NCBI RefSeq assembly: GCF_003752155.1
Contig: NZ_RJVG01000002.1
Span: 62,001 to 126,000, forward strand
DNA: 64,000 bases
DNA from: Mobilisporobacter senegalensis
Lineage (GTDB): Bacteria; Bacillota; Clostridia; Lachnospirales; Lachnospiraceae
Reading direction: 5' to 3'
Program-made: the position numbers and the translations under genes
In this document: positions 55,321 through 64,000 of the stretch, in pieces
Layout of the letters: every line of letters starts with the position of its first letter
Numbering within the stretch: the first letter of the stretch is position 1
Notes under the pieces: generated by a model
Told to the model about the DNA's origin: nothing
Database searches by the model: none
The model's input: the letters and a program-made list of their open reading frames with translations, nothing else

Positions 55321-56811
55321 ATGAATAATGATTATATTTTAGAATTACAAAATATCAGAAAAGAATATCCCGGTGTAGTTGCATTGAAAGATGTTTCCTT
55401 ACAGGTAAAAAAAGGTGAGATTCTTGCGTTAATTGGGGAAAATGGTGCCGGAAAATCCACGTTGATCAAAACATGTTCAGGCGCCGTTATCCCAACATCC
55501 GGTAAAATAATTATTGAGGGCAAGGAATTTACTCATATGTCACCCCAGCTTGCAGCAGAAAATGGAATAGCAATTATTTATCAGGAATTTAATAATGTGA
55601 AAGGTCTTTCAGCTGCCGAGAATCTGTTTCTGGGCAATCCGATCCGAAAAGGTATTGTTATTGATAAAAAGGCAATGGAGAAGGAAGCGGAAAAAGCGTT
55701 TGCACAATTAAATATCAAGATTAATCCAAAGACACTGATTGGAGACCTTACTGTCGGTTACCAACAGATGGTAGAGATTGCAAAAGCTATTTTACAGGAT
55801 GCTAAAGTACTGATTATGGATGAACCTTCTGCACCTCTTACCAATGCTGAAGTTGAAAGCATGTTTAAAGTCTGTGAATTATTGAAAGAAAAGGGTGTGT
55901 CCATAATATACATATCCCACAGGCTTGAAGAAATATACAGGCTATCGGATCGAATTGTAGTATTACGTGACGGTGAATATATTAAAACACTGATAACGAA
56001 AGATTCTCATGTTGATGAGTTAATTCATTTAATGGTAGGGCGTGACTTAAATGAGACATATCCTCCGAGAGATGAAAGTTATAAGAAAGACGAAATTATT
56101 TTAGAGTTACAGAATGTAAGCGGAAATGGAGATAAGGATATAAATTTCAAGCTTAGAAAAGGTGAAATCCTTGGTCTTGGAGGTTTGGTAGGAGCCGGTC
56201 GTACAGAGCTTTCCCAAATGATTTTCGGTGCAGTAAAAAAGACGGAAGGCAAGATAGTATTTAGAGGAAAAGAAATCAATCCAAAATCACCAAGAGAGGC
56301 AATTGATCTTGGTATCGCTCTTGTGCCGGAAGATCGGAAACGTCATGGTGCCCTGCTTGGAGTATCCATTAAAAATAATATAAATATGCCAATATACAAA
56401 AAAATATCCAAAGCTTCTGTAATCAATTCTAAAAAAGAATTGGAAAATGCAAAAAAATATGAGCAGGAATTATTGATTAAGACTCCAACACTAAATCAAT
56501 TAGTTAAAAATTTAAGCGGTGGAAACCAACAGAAGGTAATTGTCGGTAAATGGCTCGCTGCAAATTCAGAATTAATTATTTTTGATGAACCAACACGTGG
56601 AATTGATGTAGGTGCCAAAGCTGAAATCTATAAATTGATGAATGAATTGATCGAACATGGCAAAACAATTCTTTTAATATCATCAGAAATGGAAGAATTA
56701 ATGGGCATGTCAGATAGAATAATAGTTCTGGCGGAGGGCAGGATTACCGGTGAACTAAATAAAGAAGAATTTAATCAACAGACTATAATGAAATTAGCAT
56801 CTGCCGTTTAG
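55321..56811 (+). CDS. Ribose-type ABC transporter ATP-binding protein (two NBDs)
   Basis: This 496-aa protein has two nucleotide-binding domains. NBD1 has Walker A GENGAGKSTLIK (about 39-50) and Walker B VLIMDEPSAPL. NBD2 has the degenerate Walker A GLVGAGRTELSQ, signature LSGGNQQKVIVGKWL and LIIFDEPTRGIDVGAK. This RbsA/XylG/MglA-like layout belongs to the importer with the binding lipoprotein and the permease. The ribosome binding site is weak (GTGGTG). Confidence 0.95.
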   Translation: MNNDYILELQNIRKEYPGVVALKDVSLQVKKGEILALIGENGAGKSTLIKTCSGAVIPTSGKIIIEGKEFTHMSPQLAAENGIAIIYQEFNNVKGLSAAENLFLGNPIRKGIVIDKKAMEKEAEKAFAQLNIKINPKTLIGDLTVGYQQMVEIAKAILQDAKVLIMDEPSAPLTNAEVESMFKVCELLKEKGVSIIYISHRLEEIYRLSDRIVVLRDGEYIKTLITKDSHVDELIHLMVGRDLNETYPPRDESYKKDEIILELQNVSGNGDKDINFKLRKGEILGLGGLVGAGRTELSQMIFGAVKKTEGKIVFRGKEINPKSPREAIDLGIALVPEDRKRHGALLGVSIKNNINMPIYKKISKASVINSKKELENAKKYEQELLIKTPTLNQLVKNLSGGNQQKVIVGKWLAANSELIIFDEPTRGIDVGAKAEIYKLMNELIEHGKTILLISSEMEELMGMSDRIIVLAEGRITGELNKEEFNQQTIMKLASAV

Positions 56812-56821
56812 GAGGTAAAAA

Positions 56822-57769
56822 ATGAAAAGCACGATTCTTAATATATTTAAAGAAAAGGCAATCTGGGTTGTATTTGTAGTCCTATTTATAGGATTTTCGC
56901 TATCAAATCCCAGATTTCTTTCATCAAATAATTTATTTACAATTGCACGCCAGGTATCCATGCTGGGGATTGCATCGATAGGTATGACATTTGTTATATT
57001 GATAGCCGGTATTGACCTCTCAGTGGGTTCAGTAATCACTCTCGTTAATATCGTAGCTGCTTATTTAATGGTAAACAGTGGATTTAGTATGGCAAGTGCT
57101 GTTATTTTAGCATTAGTATTGGCTGTATTAGTCGGCGTTTTAAATGGCTTCCTGATATCTACCATTGGAATACCTGCGATTATTGCAACCTTTGCAACAC
57201 AAATTGTTTTTGAAGGCGCATCCTATCTTATTTGCGGTGGTACACCGATTTATGGATTTGATGAAAGATTCAAAGTTATAGGGCAGGGCTATATTGGACC
57301 GGTACCAGTTCCGGTAATTATCATGATTGTTTGTTTTGCTCTTGGTTCATTCATTTTGAATAAAAGTTACTTTGGTCGTTATTTCTATGCGGTTGGCGGT
57401 AATGAAGAAGCTTCTAAGCTTTCAGGAATCAGAGTAGGACATACGAAGTATTTGGTTTATGCATTATCCGGCCTATTTGCAGGGCTTGCAGGTATTGTAA
57501 TGTTATCCCGTACAAACTCTGCCCAGCCTACGGCAGGTATGGGATATGAATTTGATGTAATCACTTGTGTTGTATTAGGTGGCGTTTCAGTTGCCGGTGG
57601 TTTTGGTAAAATGTCAAACGTTGTTGCCGGTGTATTGATTATTGGAATACTTTCGAATGGTATGGTACTTCTGAATGTAAGTACATATATGCAAATGATC
57701 GTCAAAGGTATCGTGCTTGCATTGGCAGTAGGATTTGACAGTTTACAGAAGAAACGGGCGCTCAGTTAA
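56822..57769 (+). CDS. Ribose-type ABC transporter permease
   Basis: This 315-aa protein (TAGGAGG site, 10 nt after the ATPase gene) has eight or more hydrophobic helices and the RbsC/XylH signatures SIGMTFVILIAGIDLSVGSV, AIIATFATQI, AVGGNEEASKLSGIRV and CVVLGGVSVAGGFGK. It forms the membrane channel of the importer. Confidence 0.95.
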   Translation: MKSTILNIFKEKAIWVVFVVLFIGFSLSNPRFLSSNNLFTIARQVSMLGIASIGMTFVILIAGIDLSVGSVITLVNIVAAYLMVNSGFSMASAVILALVLAVLVGVLNGFLISTIGIPAIIATFATQIVFEGASYLICGGTPIYGFDERFKVIGQGYIGPVPVPVIIMIVCFALGSFILNKSYFGRYFYAVGGNEEASKLSGIRVGHTKYLVYALSGLFAGLAGIVMLSRTNSAQPTAGMGYEFDVITCVVLGGVSVAGGFGKMSNVVAGVLIIGILSNGMVLLNVSTYMQMIVKGIVLALAVGFDSLQKKRALS

Positions 57770-57864
57770 TAAGTTTCACTTTATAACCCCAACGTATTTA
57801 TTAATAGATTTTAGGTATATTCTTTTATTTGATATATGAGAATTAAAAGTAAAGGAGGATATCC

Positions 57865-58896
57865 ATGGAAGAAAAAATGCTCCAGGAAATAATGGCAGCA
57901 CCCTATGAAATCCAATTTAAAGAAATACCTATCCCCAAGGTGGAACCGGGGCAGGTATTAGTAAGAATAAAGAGAATTGGCGTATGTGGAAGCGATATCC
58001 ATGTTTACCATGGAAAACACCCATATGTCACATATCCCCTGACTCAGGGACATGAGGTATCCGGAGAAGTTGTATCTTTGAGTGAGGAGGTTACCGGACT
58101 GGTAATAGGACAGAAGGTGACCATAGAACCGCAAGTTTATTGTAATCATTGCTATCCATGTACACACGGTAAATATAATCTATGTGAAAATTTACAGGTA
58201 ATGGGCTTTCAGACCGTGGGGGCTTCCAGTGAATATTTTGCTGTGGATGCTTCAAAGGTAACACCTTTACCAGACAGCATGACTTATGATGAAGGGGCCA
58301 TGATTGAACCTCTTGCTGTTGCGGTTCATGCCTGTAAGCGTTATGGTGATGTTCGTGGCAAGAAAGTAGCCGTACTTGGTGCAGGACCGATTGGAATATT
58401 GTTATGCCAAGCCTTGAAAGCTTTTGGTGCAGCTCAGGTGATGATGACGGATGTTTCTGATTATCGTTTGGAACTGGCTAAAAGTTGTGGGGCAGATTAT
58501 GTCTACAATACAAAAAAAGTTGATTTTGCCAATGTAGTGGTGGAATGCTTTGGAGAAGATAAAGCCGATGTGATTTATGATTGTGCAGGAAATGACATAA
58601 CAATGGGGCAGGCAATTTCTAATGCAAGAAAAGGAAGTGTCATCGTTTTGGTAGCTGTGTTCGCAGATCTGGCGAAAGTTGATCTTGCAAAATTAAATGA
58701 TTCGGAATTGGACTTATATACATCAATGATGTATAGACATGAAGACTATTTAGATGCAATTCGTTTTGTTGAAGAAGGCAAAATACAGCTAAAGCCATTA
58801 ATGAGTAAGCATTTTCCTTTCAAGGATTACAAGGAAGCCTATAAATATATTGAAGATCATCATGAAACAACAATGAAGGTATTGATTGATGTATAA
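57865..58896 (+). CDS. Zinc-dependent alcohol/polyol dehydrogenase
   Basis: This 343-aa medium-chain dehydrogenase (AAAGGAGG site) has the catalytic zinc ligands in GVCGSDIH (Cys) and QGHEVSGEV (His-Glu), the structural zinc cysteines in EPQVYCNHCYPCTHGKYNLCEN, and the nucleotide motif GAGPIG (about 172-177). It resembles sorbitol/xylitol and threonine dehydrogenases. With the importer upstream and ribulokinase downstream, it likely oxidises a pentitol to a ketopentose, or oxidises a second pentitol epimer. The substrate is not certain. Confidence 0.85.
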   Translation: MEEKMLQEIMAAPYEIQFKEIPIPKVEPGQVLVRIKRIGVCGSDIHVYHGKHPYVTYPLTQGHEVSGEVVSLSEEVTGLVIGQKVTIEPQVYCNHCYPCTHGKYNLCENLQVMGFQTVGASSEYFAVDASKVTPLPDSMTYDEGAMIEPLAVAVHACKRYGDVRGKKVAVLGAGPIGILLCQALKAFGAAQVMMTDVSDYRLELAKSCGADYVYNTKKVDFANVVVECFGEDKADVIYDCAGNDITMGQAISNARKGSVIVLVAVFADLAKVDLAKLNDSELDLYTSMMYRHEDYLDAIRFVEEGKIQLKPLMSKHFPFKDYKEAYKYIEDHHETTMKVLIDV

Positions 58897-58952
58897 CAAG
58901 ATAGTTAATATAAAAAGAAAAAATTGTATAGTATGAAAAGGAGGATATAATT

Positions 58953-59729
58953 ATGGGAATCATGGAAAGAATGAGATTGGATGGTAAAGTATCATTTGTC
59001 ACTGGCGGAGCGAGAGGGATAGGTAAAGCCATAGCCATGGCAATTGCTGAGGCTGGAAGTCATGTAGCAATAGTTGATGTTGATATTGAGGAAGCAAAAA
59101 AAACAGCTGAGGAAATTACAGATTTAACAGGTGTCACCACAATTGCCATAAAAACAGATGTTACTGATCAGGCAGATGTGGATTACATGATAGATACTAT
59201 TTTGGATAAGTTCGGTAAATTGGACGTTGCCTTTTGTAATGCAGGTATATGTATGAATATTCCGGCAGAAGAGATGACTGTTACTGAGTTTAAGAAAGTT
59301 ATCGATATTAACTTAACAGGTGTATTCTTAACTTCCCAGGCAGCAGCTAAAGTAATGCTAAAGGCAGGAAAAGGATCCATTATTAATACAGCTTCCATGT
59401 CAGGTCATATAGTAAATGTGCCTCAGCCTCAATGCTCATATAATGCATCAAAAGCTGGTGTGATACAATTGACTAAATCCATGGCAATAGAATTTGCAAA
59501 ACGAGGTGTCAGAGTTAACAGTATCAGTCCTGGATATATCGGAACAGAGCTTACGCTGAATTCTCCAAGCCTTAAGCCTTTAATTGCGAAATGGAATGAT
59601 ATGGCACCTCTTGGAAGAATGGGCCGTCCTGATGAACTTCAGGCAATTGCTGTTTATTTAGCAGGGGATACCAGTGACTTTACAACCGGATCCGACTTTG
59701 TTATTGACGGAGCTTTCAGCTGTTTCTAA
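58953..59729 (+). CDS. Short-chain dehydrogenase/reductase
   Basis: This 258-aa classical SDR (AAAAGGAGG site) has the cofactor motif TGGARGIG (about 18-25), CNAG near 92, the catalytic Ser in NTASMSG and the YNASK pair (Tyr and Lys). The C-terminal PGYIGTEL loop is standard. An acidic residue at the end of the second strand (AIVDVDIE) indicates NAD preference. Relatives include arabinitol, ribitol and sorbitol dehydrogenases, consistent with a pentitol pathway feeding the kinase downstream. Confidence 0.9.
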   Translation: MGIMERMRLDGKVSFVTGGARGIGKAIAMAIAEAGSHVAIVDVDIEEAKKTAEEITDLTGVTTIAIKTDVTDQADVDYMIDTILDKFGKLDVAFCNAGICMNIPAEEMTVTEFKKVIDINLTGVFLTSQAAAKVMLKAGKGSIINTASMSGHIVNVPQPQCSYNASKAGVIQLTKSMAIEFAKRGVRVNSISPGYIGTELTLNSPSLKPLIAKWNDMAPLGRMGRPDELQAIAVYLAGDTSDFTTGSDFVIDGAFSCF

Positions 59730-59788
59730 AAATGACAGGATAAAATTAGAAAGAAAAAGCGTTATGTTTTGAATCGAGGAGGATCGTG

Positions 59789-61468
59789 ATGAAAAAATAT
59801 ACTATTGGTATTGATTATGGCACCTTATCCGGGCGTGCAGTATTGGTGGATGTTGAGAACGGTGAGGAGATTTGCTTTTCTGTGGCAGAATATAAACACG
59901 GAGTGATTGATGAATATTTACCGGATTCCTTAGAGCGTCTGGCTCCTGAAACAGCATTACAGCATCCCGAAGATTACCTGGAGGTATTAAGAACAACAGT
60001 GCCTGAAGTGCTAAGGATGGCTAATGTTACCAAAGAGCAGATAATCGGAATCGGCGTTGATTTTACATCCTGTACTGTACTGCCGGTAGACAAAAACGGC
60101 ACACCATTGTGCTTTTTGGAAGAGTATAAGAACAGACCCCATGCATATGTGAAATTATGGAAGCATCATGCTGCCCAAGGACAGGCAGACTGGTTCAATG
60201 AAGTGGCCCATCAAAGAAAAGAGAAGTTTATGGGACGTTACGGTGACAGAATGTCTTCAGAGTGGGTGGTTCCAAAAGCAATGCAGATACTCCAGGAAGA
60301 TGAAGAAATCTATCGTGTAATGGACCGCTTCATAGAGGCAGGGGACTGGATTGTGTGGATGCTTACGGGAGAAGAAAAACGCAGTTTATGTCAGGCTGGT
60401 TATAAAGCAGTGTGGTCTAAGAAGGAGGGATATCCTGATAAGGAATTCTTTACTGCTTTAGATCCAAGAATGACAGACTTTGTTGAGGAAAAATTAAGTG
60501 GAGATATCTATGCAACTACAGATTGTGCCGGATATCTTAGCAGAAATGGGGCAGAATTAACCGGACTTTTAGAAGGAACTCCAGTGGCAGTGGCAAATGT
60601 TGATGCCCATGTGGCCCTGCCTGCCGTTAGAATCACAGAACCTGGAAAAATGCTTATGATTATGGGTACCAGTACCTGTCATATCATGATGAGCAACGAA
60701 GAACATTTTATCCCGGGTGTCGGTGGTGTTGTAGAAGACGGTGTGGTTCCTGGTTACTATGCTTATGAAGCAGGTCAGGCCTGTGTTGGTGACCACTTTG
60801 ACTGGTTTGTTAAAAACTGTGTGCCGGGTGATTACGAGAAAGAAGCGGAAAATAAAGGTATCAGTATCCATAGGCTTCTTGAGGAAAAGGTAAAAGGACA
60901 GCTTCCGGGAGAAAGCGGGCTTATTGCTCTGGACTGGTGGAATGGAAACCGCAGTATTTTAACTGATGCAGATTTGAGTGGAATGTTGTTAGGAGCGACC
61001 TTACATACAAAACCGGAAGAAATCTACCGTGCTTTGATTGAAGCAACTGCTTTTGGCACAAGGATCATTATAGAAGCTTTTGAAGAAGGCGGTGTTCCTA
61101 TTGAAGAGCTTTATGCAGCTGGAGGTATTGCCCAGAAAAATGCGATGATGATGCAGATTTATGCGGATGTGACCAATAAGGAAATCCGTATTTCTTCCTC
61201 AAAGCAGGCACCTGCTCTTGGAGCCGCATTGTTTGGAGCTGTTGCAGCAGGTGCTGCAAGAGGCGGCTATGACACCATTGAAGAAGCATCAAAACATATG
61301 TCAAGGCTGCAGGATAAGATTTATACGCCAAATGCTGATCATGTGAAAAGATATAATATGCTGTTTAAAGAATATAAGATTTTACATGATTATTTTGGAA
61401 AAGGTGAAAATGATGTTATGAAACGGCTCAAAGTCATTAAGAGCTATGCAATGAAGGCCAAAAAGTAA
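59789..61468 (+). CDS. araB: Ribulokinase
   Basis: ATG 59789 is chosen because GAGGAGGA lies 5 nt upstream; the GTG at 59786 is closer than usual. The 559-aa FGGY kinase matches Ara[20 protein letters not shown] at the N-terminus, [39 protein letters not shown] with the GTSTCHIM phosphate loop, and [19 protein letters not shown]. It phosphorylates L-ribulose, and relatives also accept D-ribulose and some pentitols. No araA or araD is seen nearby, so the dehydrogenase neighbours suggest ribulose arising from a pentitol. Confidence 0.92.
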   Translation: MKKYTIGIDYGTLSGRAVLVDVENGEEICFSVAEYKHGVIDEYLPDSLERLAPETALQHPEDYLEVLRTTVPEVLRMANVTKEQIIGIGVDFTSCTVLPVDKNGTPLCFLEEYKNRPHAYVKLWKHHAAQGQADWFNEVAHQRKEKFMGRYGDRMSSEWVVPKAMQILQEDEEIYRVMDRFIEAGDWIVWMLTGEEKRSLCQAGYKAVWSKKEGYPDKEFFTALDPRMTDFVEEKLSGDIYATTDCAGYLSRNGAELTGLLEGTPVAVANVDAHVALPAVRITEPGKMLMIMGTSTCHIMMSNEEHFIPGVGGVVEDGVVPGYYAYEAGQACVGDHFDWFVKNCVPGDYEKEAENKGISIHRLLEEKVKGQLPGESGLIALDWWNGNRSILTDADLSGMLLGATLHTKPEEIYRALIEATAFGTRIIIEAFEEGGVPIEELYAAGGIAQKNAMMMQIYADVTNKEIRISSSKQAPALGAALFGAVAAGAARGGYDTIEEASKHMSRLQDKIYTPNADHVKRYNMLFKEYKILHDYFGKGENDVMKRLKVIKSYAMKAKK

Positions 61469-61470
61469 AG

Positions 61471-61508
61471 AATTGGGATGCCCCATGGAAATTGGGCATC
61501 CCAATTTC
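61471..61508 (+). terminator. Terminator after araB
   Basis: A 13-bp perfect stem (aattgggatgccc / gggcatcccaatt) with a 10-nt loop lies just after the stop codon; the T tract is short. Confidence 0.7.
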
Positions 61509-61593
61509 ATAAAAGATATCTGGATGAATGCAACGTAAGGGAGAAAATTTTATTTTTGAACTACTAATCTGCATTAATATGATATAATATGAA

Positions 61594-61668
61594 CACTTAG
61601 CGAGGTGCTTTCGAGCTTAGTGAGAATATATACCTATCCACTTAATAAGGTGTTTTCGAATTTAGTGG
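61594..61668. repeat. Two tandem imperfect hairpin repeats
   Basis: cacttagcgaggtgctttcgagcttagtg (61594-61622) and cacttaataaggtgttttcgaatttagtg (61639-61667) share the pattern cactta-n-aggtg-tttcga-tta gtg, and each can form a short hairpin. They lie between two TATAAT-like boxes upstream of the binding lipoprotein at 61740 and may be regulator sites. Confidence 0.55.
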
Positions 61669-61739
61669 ATATGGTATAATAAAAGCAATAAGATAATTAC
61701 AGGAACAGAATGAAAAAGCCGCTGATGGAAGGGGATAAA

Positions 61740-62843
61740 ATGCTGCGTAGTAGGATAATTATATGTATGATATTATGTTTGATTTTTGTTTCATCATGTA
61801 CCAGGCTCAATTCTGGCAGCAAAGTTCATAAAAATGATACTGCTGTAAATGAAAAACCTGTTGTGATAGCATTTGCCCATAAGAGTTTTAATTCTTATTT
61901 TTATACCATTATGAACGAAGCGGTCAAGAAAGCCGTTGAGGAACGGGGTTGGGTTTTCGAGAGTTCTGTTGCCGATTATGACCCCATGAGGCAAAATCAA
62001 CAGATCGTGAATTTTATTAAACAGTCTCCGGATGCGATTATTACTACCGCGATTGACAGTATTTCCATAGAAGAAGTGATCCACCGGGGCAATGATGCGG
62101 GTATTCCAATGTGTACCATTGATACCAATGCGGTTGGCGGTAAATTGGCTATTGATGTTAGTTTTGATAATTATAAAGCCGGGCAAATGGCAGCGCAAGC
62201 CATTGTTGCACAGCTGATAAAAAAATATGGAGAAGCAAAAGGCACCGTTTTTAATGCTTATGGTGAATTAAGCAGTAATGCCTGGCGCCTTCGAAAAGAA
62301 GGTTTTGAATCTATAATAAATAAGTATCAGGGTATAACCTATCTGGCAAAAGCAACGGAAGGAAGGCCAGAGCTGGTCAAGGAAGAACTTTTAAAAACCT
62401 TTGAATCAGGGATAAAAATAGATGCGGTTCATGCTTCCAGCGAGCACCCGGGCAGGGGGTTAGTGGAGGCTCTTCAGGAATCAAATCATTGGGTTCCCTT
62501 CTGGGAGGACGGGCATATCATTCTTGTAACAATAGATGCAGAACCCTATTTTGTGAATCTGATCAATAAAGGGTACGCAGATTGTGCAGTTGCACAAGAT
62601 GTAATAGCTTATGGCAATATAACGGTGGATTTGCTTGCATCCTATATTTTGGCAGAGAAAGCTATTCCAGAAGGTAAATATTATAGTGAGGATACCTATT
62701 GGCAGGACTGTGATATCAGCATTACAGACAACCAGGCAAAAGTAACGATTCCGCCGTATATCGTTAATGCTGATAACAGCAGTGATCACAGACATTGGGC
62801 ATACATTGCAGAAAAGGTATGGGGGTTCCAATATAACAAGTAG
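61740..62843 (+). CDS. Ribose-type binding lipoprotein, probable sensor partner of the kinase downstream
   Basis: ATG 61740 is chosen for its AAGGGG site; an ATG at 61710 is less likely. The 367-aa lipoprotein has lipobox VSSC with Cys20. The Peripla_BP_4 fold shows as VIAFAHKSFNSYFYTIMNEAV, DAIITTAIDSISIEEVIHRGNDAGIPMCTID and VSFDNYKAGQMAAQAI. It has no permease of its own and sits 12 nt before a sensor kinase gene. That is the layout of XylFII and LytS, where a membrane-anchored binding protein delivers the sugar signal. The ligand is probably the same pentose or pentitol imported by the upstream system. Confidence 0.85.
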   Translation: MLRSRIIICMILCLIFVSSCTRLNSGSKVHKNDTAVNEKPVVIAFAHKSFNSYFYTIMNEAVKKAVEERGWVFESSVADYDPMRQNQQIVNFIKQSPDAIITTAIDSISIEEVIHRGNDAGIPMCTIDTNAVGGKLAIDVSFDNYKAGQMAAQAIVAQLIKKYGEAKGTVFNAYGELSSNAWRLRKEGFESIINKYQGITYLAKATEGRPELVKEELLKTFESGIKIDAVHASSEHPGRGLVEALQESNHWVPFWEDGHIILVTIDAEPYFVNLINKGYADCAVAQDVIAYGNITVDLLASYILAEKAIPEGKYYSEDTYWQDCDISITDNQAKVTIPPYIVNADNSSDHRHWAYIAEKVWGFQYNK

Positions 62844-62855
62844 GCGAGGAATAGA

Positions 62856-64000
62856 ATGATTAGCAGATACCTAGGCAAGATAAAAAAATTGAGCTTGAAT
62901 AAACTCTATAAATACAGTATTTACAGACGCCTGATCTGGTGCTTTATTTATGTGTTTGTTTTACCCATACTATTGATTGGCGGTTATAATGCCGTGTATT
63001 CCTTTTCAAAAAATGAGCGTGAAGCAAAAACTTTTTTGGAAGAATCATCGGCACAGATTGCCAATAATATTTCTTATTATATGTTTTCTCATGTGAATTT
63101 ACTGGAAGAGGTTGCAACAAATCCTGAGATTATCAATGATCTTATGATATATAATCATGTGGACTGGAACAAAAAAAGTGATATTGAAAACCATATACGG
63201 CTGGTTCTTGGCAGCACATTCAGGGCAAGCGGTGCTATCAATGCCTGTGAGATGATTTCTCTTAACAATTCTTATTTCTATCATCCATCACCCGTGTCAA
63301 ATGGTAATTTTACTACCAGTAAGTTATTATCTAAAGGGGCAAGACAAGTACGTATGACGGTAAGTCCTAAGGAGGTCCCCAGTGACAGGAACAGTTATGT
63401 TATATTGACGAGAGGAATATACAGCGACAAGGACACCTACACCTGTGTAGGAAATATTGTTGCAGCCTTAGATTTGTCGTATTTTAATAAGGTATGTTAT
63501 GAAAATGTTACGAATCTTTTAAACGAAGTAATGATTATCGATGAGAACAATATTATTATCAGTGCTTCCAATGAAGACCAGGTAGGATCGACTTTTAACG
63601 GAGACAAAATGCTCTCTATATCCATTTCAAAGTCGATTTCAAATACAAATCTGACCATTGTCAATCATATAGCTCTACAAACTCTACTTAAGTCAGCTTT
63701 AATACAGTTTGCGATTACTTTATTTACAGCAGTACTGTTCGCAGTATTGGCTTTCATCTTTGCAATATTATTCGCAAAGAGTATAACCGGACCTATAAAC
63801 CGTTTGATGGAGGAAATGAAAAAGACAGATGTAGAGAAATTTGTTGAAGACGATGGAGATGATGAATATCATACCGTCATAGAGGGCTTTAATAAAATGA
63901 GCCGTAATCTTGTGGAAGCCATGAAACGACAATATAATATAAAACTACAGGAAACAAAATTAAGAGAACTTAGAAAAGAAGCTGAGCTTTCTGCTCTGCA
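62856..64000 (+). CDS. Sensor histidine kinase, YesM/LytS-like (3' end outside window)
   Basis: The frame opens at ATG 62856 (GCGAGGAA site) and runs open to the window end (381 codons visible). It has a basic N-terminus, TM1 (about 29-51), an extracellular sensor of about 235 residues with a Cache-like end (VMIIDENNIIISASNEDQVGSTF), TM2 (about 285-310) and a HAMP domain (ITGPINRLMEEMKKTD). It is entering the helix before the His box (RELRKEAELSALQ), typical of the NPHFLYN family. The His and ATPase domains lie beyond the window. It likely works with the lipoprotein before it. Confidence 0.88.
   Translation, partial: MISRYLGKIKKLSLNKLYKYSIYRRLIWCFIYVFVLPILLIGGYNAVYSFSKNEREAKTFLEESSAQIANNISYYMFSHVNLLEEVATNPEIINDLMIYNHVDWNKKSDIENHIRLVLGSTFRASGAINACEMISLNNSYFYHPSPVSNGNFTTSKLLSKGARQVRMTVSPKEVPSDRNSYVILTRGIYSDKDTYTCVGNIVAALDLSYFNKVCYENVTNLLNEVMIIDENNIIISASNEDQVGSTFNGDKMLSISISKSISNTNLTIVNHIALQTLLKSALIQFAITLFTAVLFAVLAFIFAILFAKSITGPINRLMEEMKKTDVEKFVEDDGDDEYHTVIEGFNKMSRNLVEAMKRQYNIKLQETKLRELRKEAELSAL

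Overview
The window looks like chromosome from a low-GC, Gram-positive anaerobe of the Clostridia, most likely a Lachnospiraceae relative (Lachnoclostridium-like). The reasons are the AT-rich composition, strong AGGAGG-type ribosome binding sites, lipobox lipoproteins in place of periplasmic proteins, a PTS with PRD regulators, YesM/YesN two-component systems and several sugar phosphorylases. The genus is an inference. No rRNA, tRNA, CRISPR array, intact prophage or insertion sequence was seen.

Region 1 (1-15800) is a mixed accessory and housekeeping region. It holds the tail of a lytic transglycosylase, a DinB-like protein, a large secreted protein (two CBM2-like domains, calcium-binding repeats, vWA and lipase) with a small membrane partner, and a possible PD-(D/E)XK protein. 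Then come a DHFR-like reductase, an AraC/GyrI regulator, a SEC-C protein, a DUF4015 putative glycosidase, a CNNM/CorC-type protein and an alpha/beta hydrolase.

Region 2 (15800-34800) is a glucan-oligosaccharide utilisation locus. It has a large GH94-clan phosphorylase (possibly GH161), a flavin-type oxidase, a chemoreceptor, a GH94 phosphorylase resembling laminaribiose phosphorylases, and a cytoplasmic GH30. These are followed by an ABC importer (binding lipoprotein and two permeases) and a second binding lipoprotein translationally coupled to a YesM-type kinase and YesN-type regulator. The enzymes lack signal peptides, so oligosaccharides are probably imported and then phosphorolysed inside the cell.

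Region 3 (34900-42750) has a membrane protein, a MarR regulator with a DUF6544-like protein and a clear double operator, a MacB/FtsX-type ABC exporter with a long coiled coil, and a cytoplasmic subtilisin.

Region 4 (42750-49750) is a mannitol-type PTS operon: mtlA, mtlR, mtlF, 1-phosphofructokinase, an L-sorbose-1-phosphate-reductase-like dehydrogenase and a dedicated HPr. No classical mtlD is present. The gene content predicts mannitol-1-P to fructose-1-P to fructose-1,6-bisphosphate.

Region 5 (49900-53950) has an ArsR-type regulator with an unusual large C-terminal domain, followed by galK and galT.

Region 6 (54000-64000) is a ribose-type ABC importer followed by a zinc alcohol dehydrogenase, a short-chain dehydrogenase and a ribulokinase, which fits pentitol or pentose use. 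A binding lipoprotein and a sensor kinase cut by the window end follow, resembling the XylFII-LytS arrangement. A short repeat family with terminal inverted repeats occurs at 10445, 15840 and 26140.
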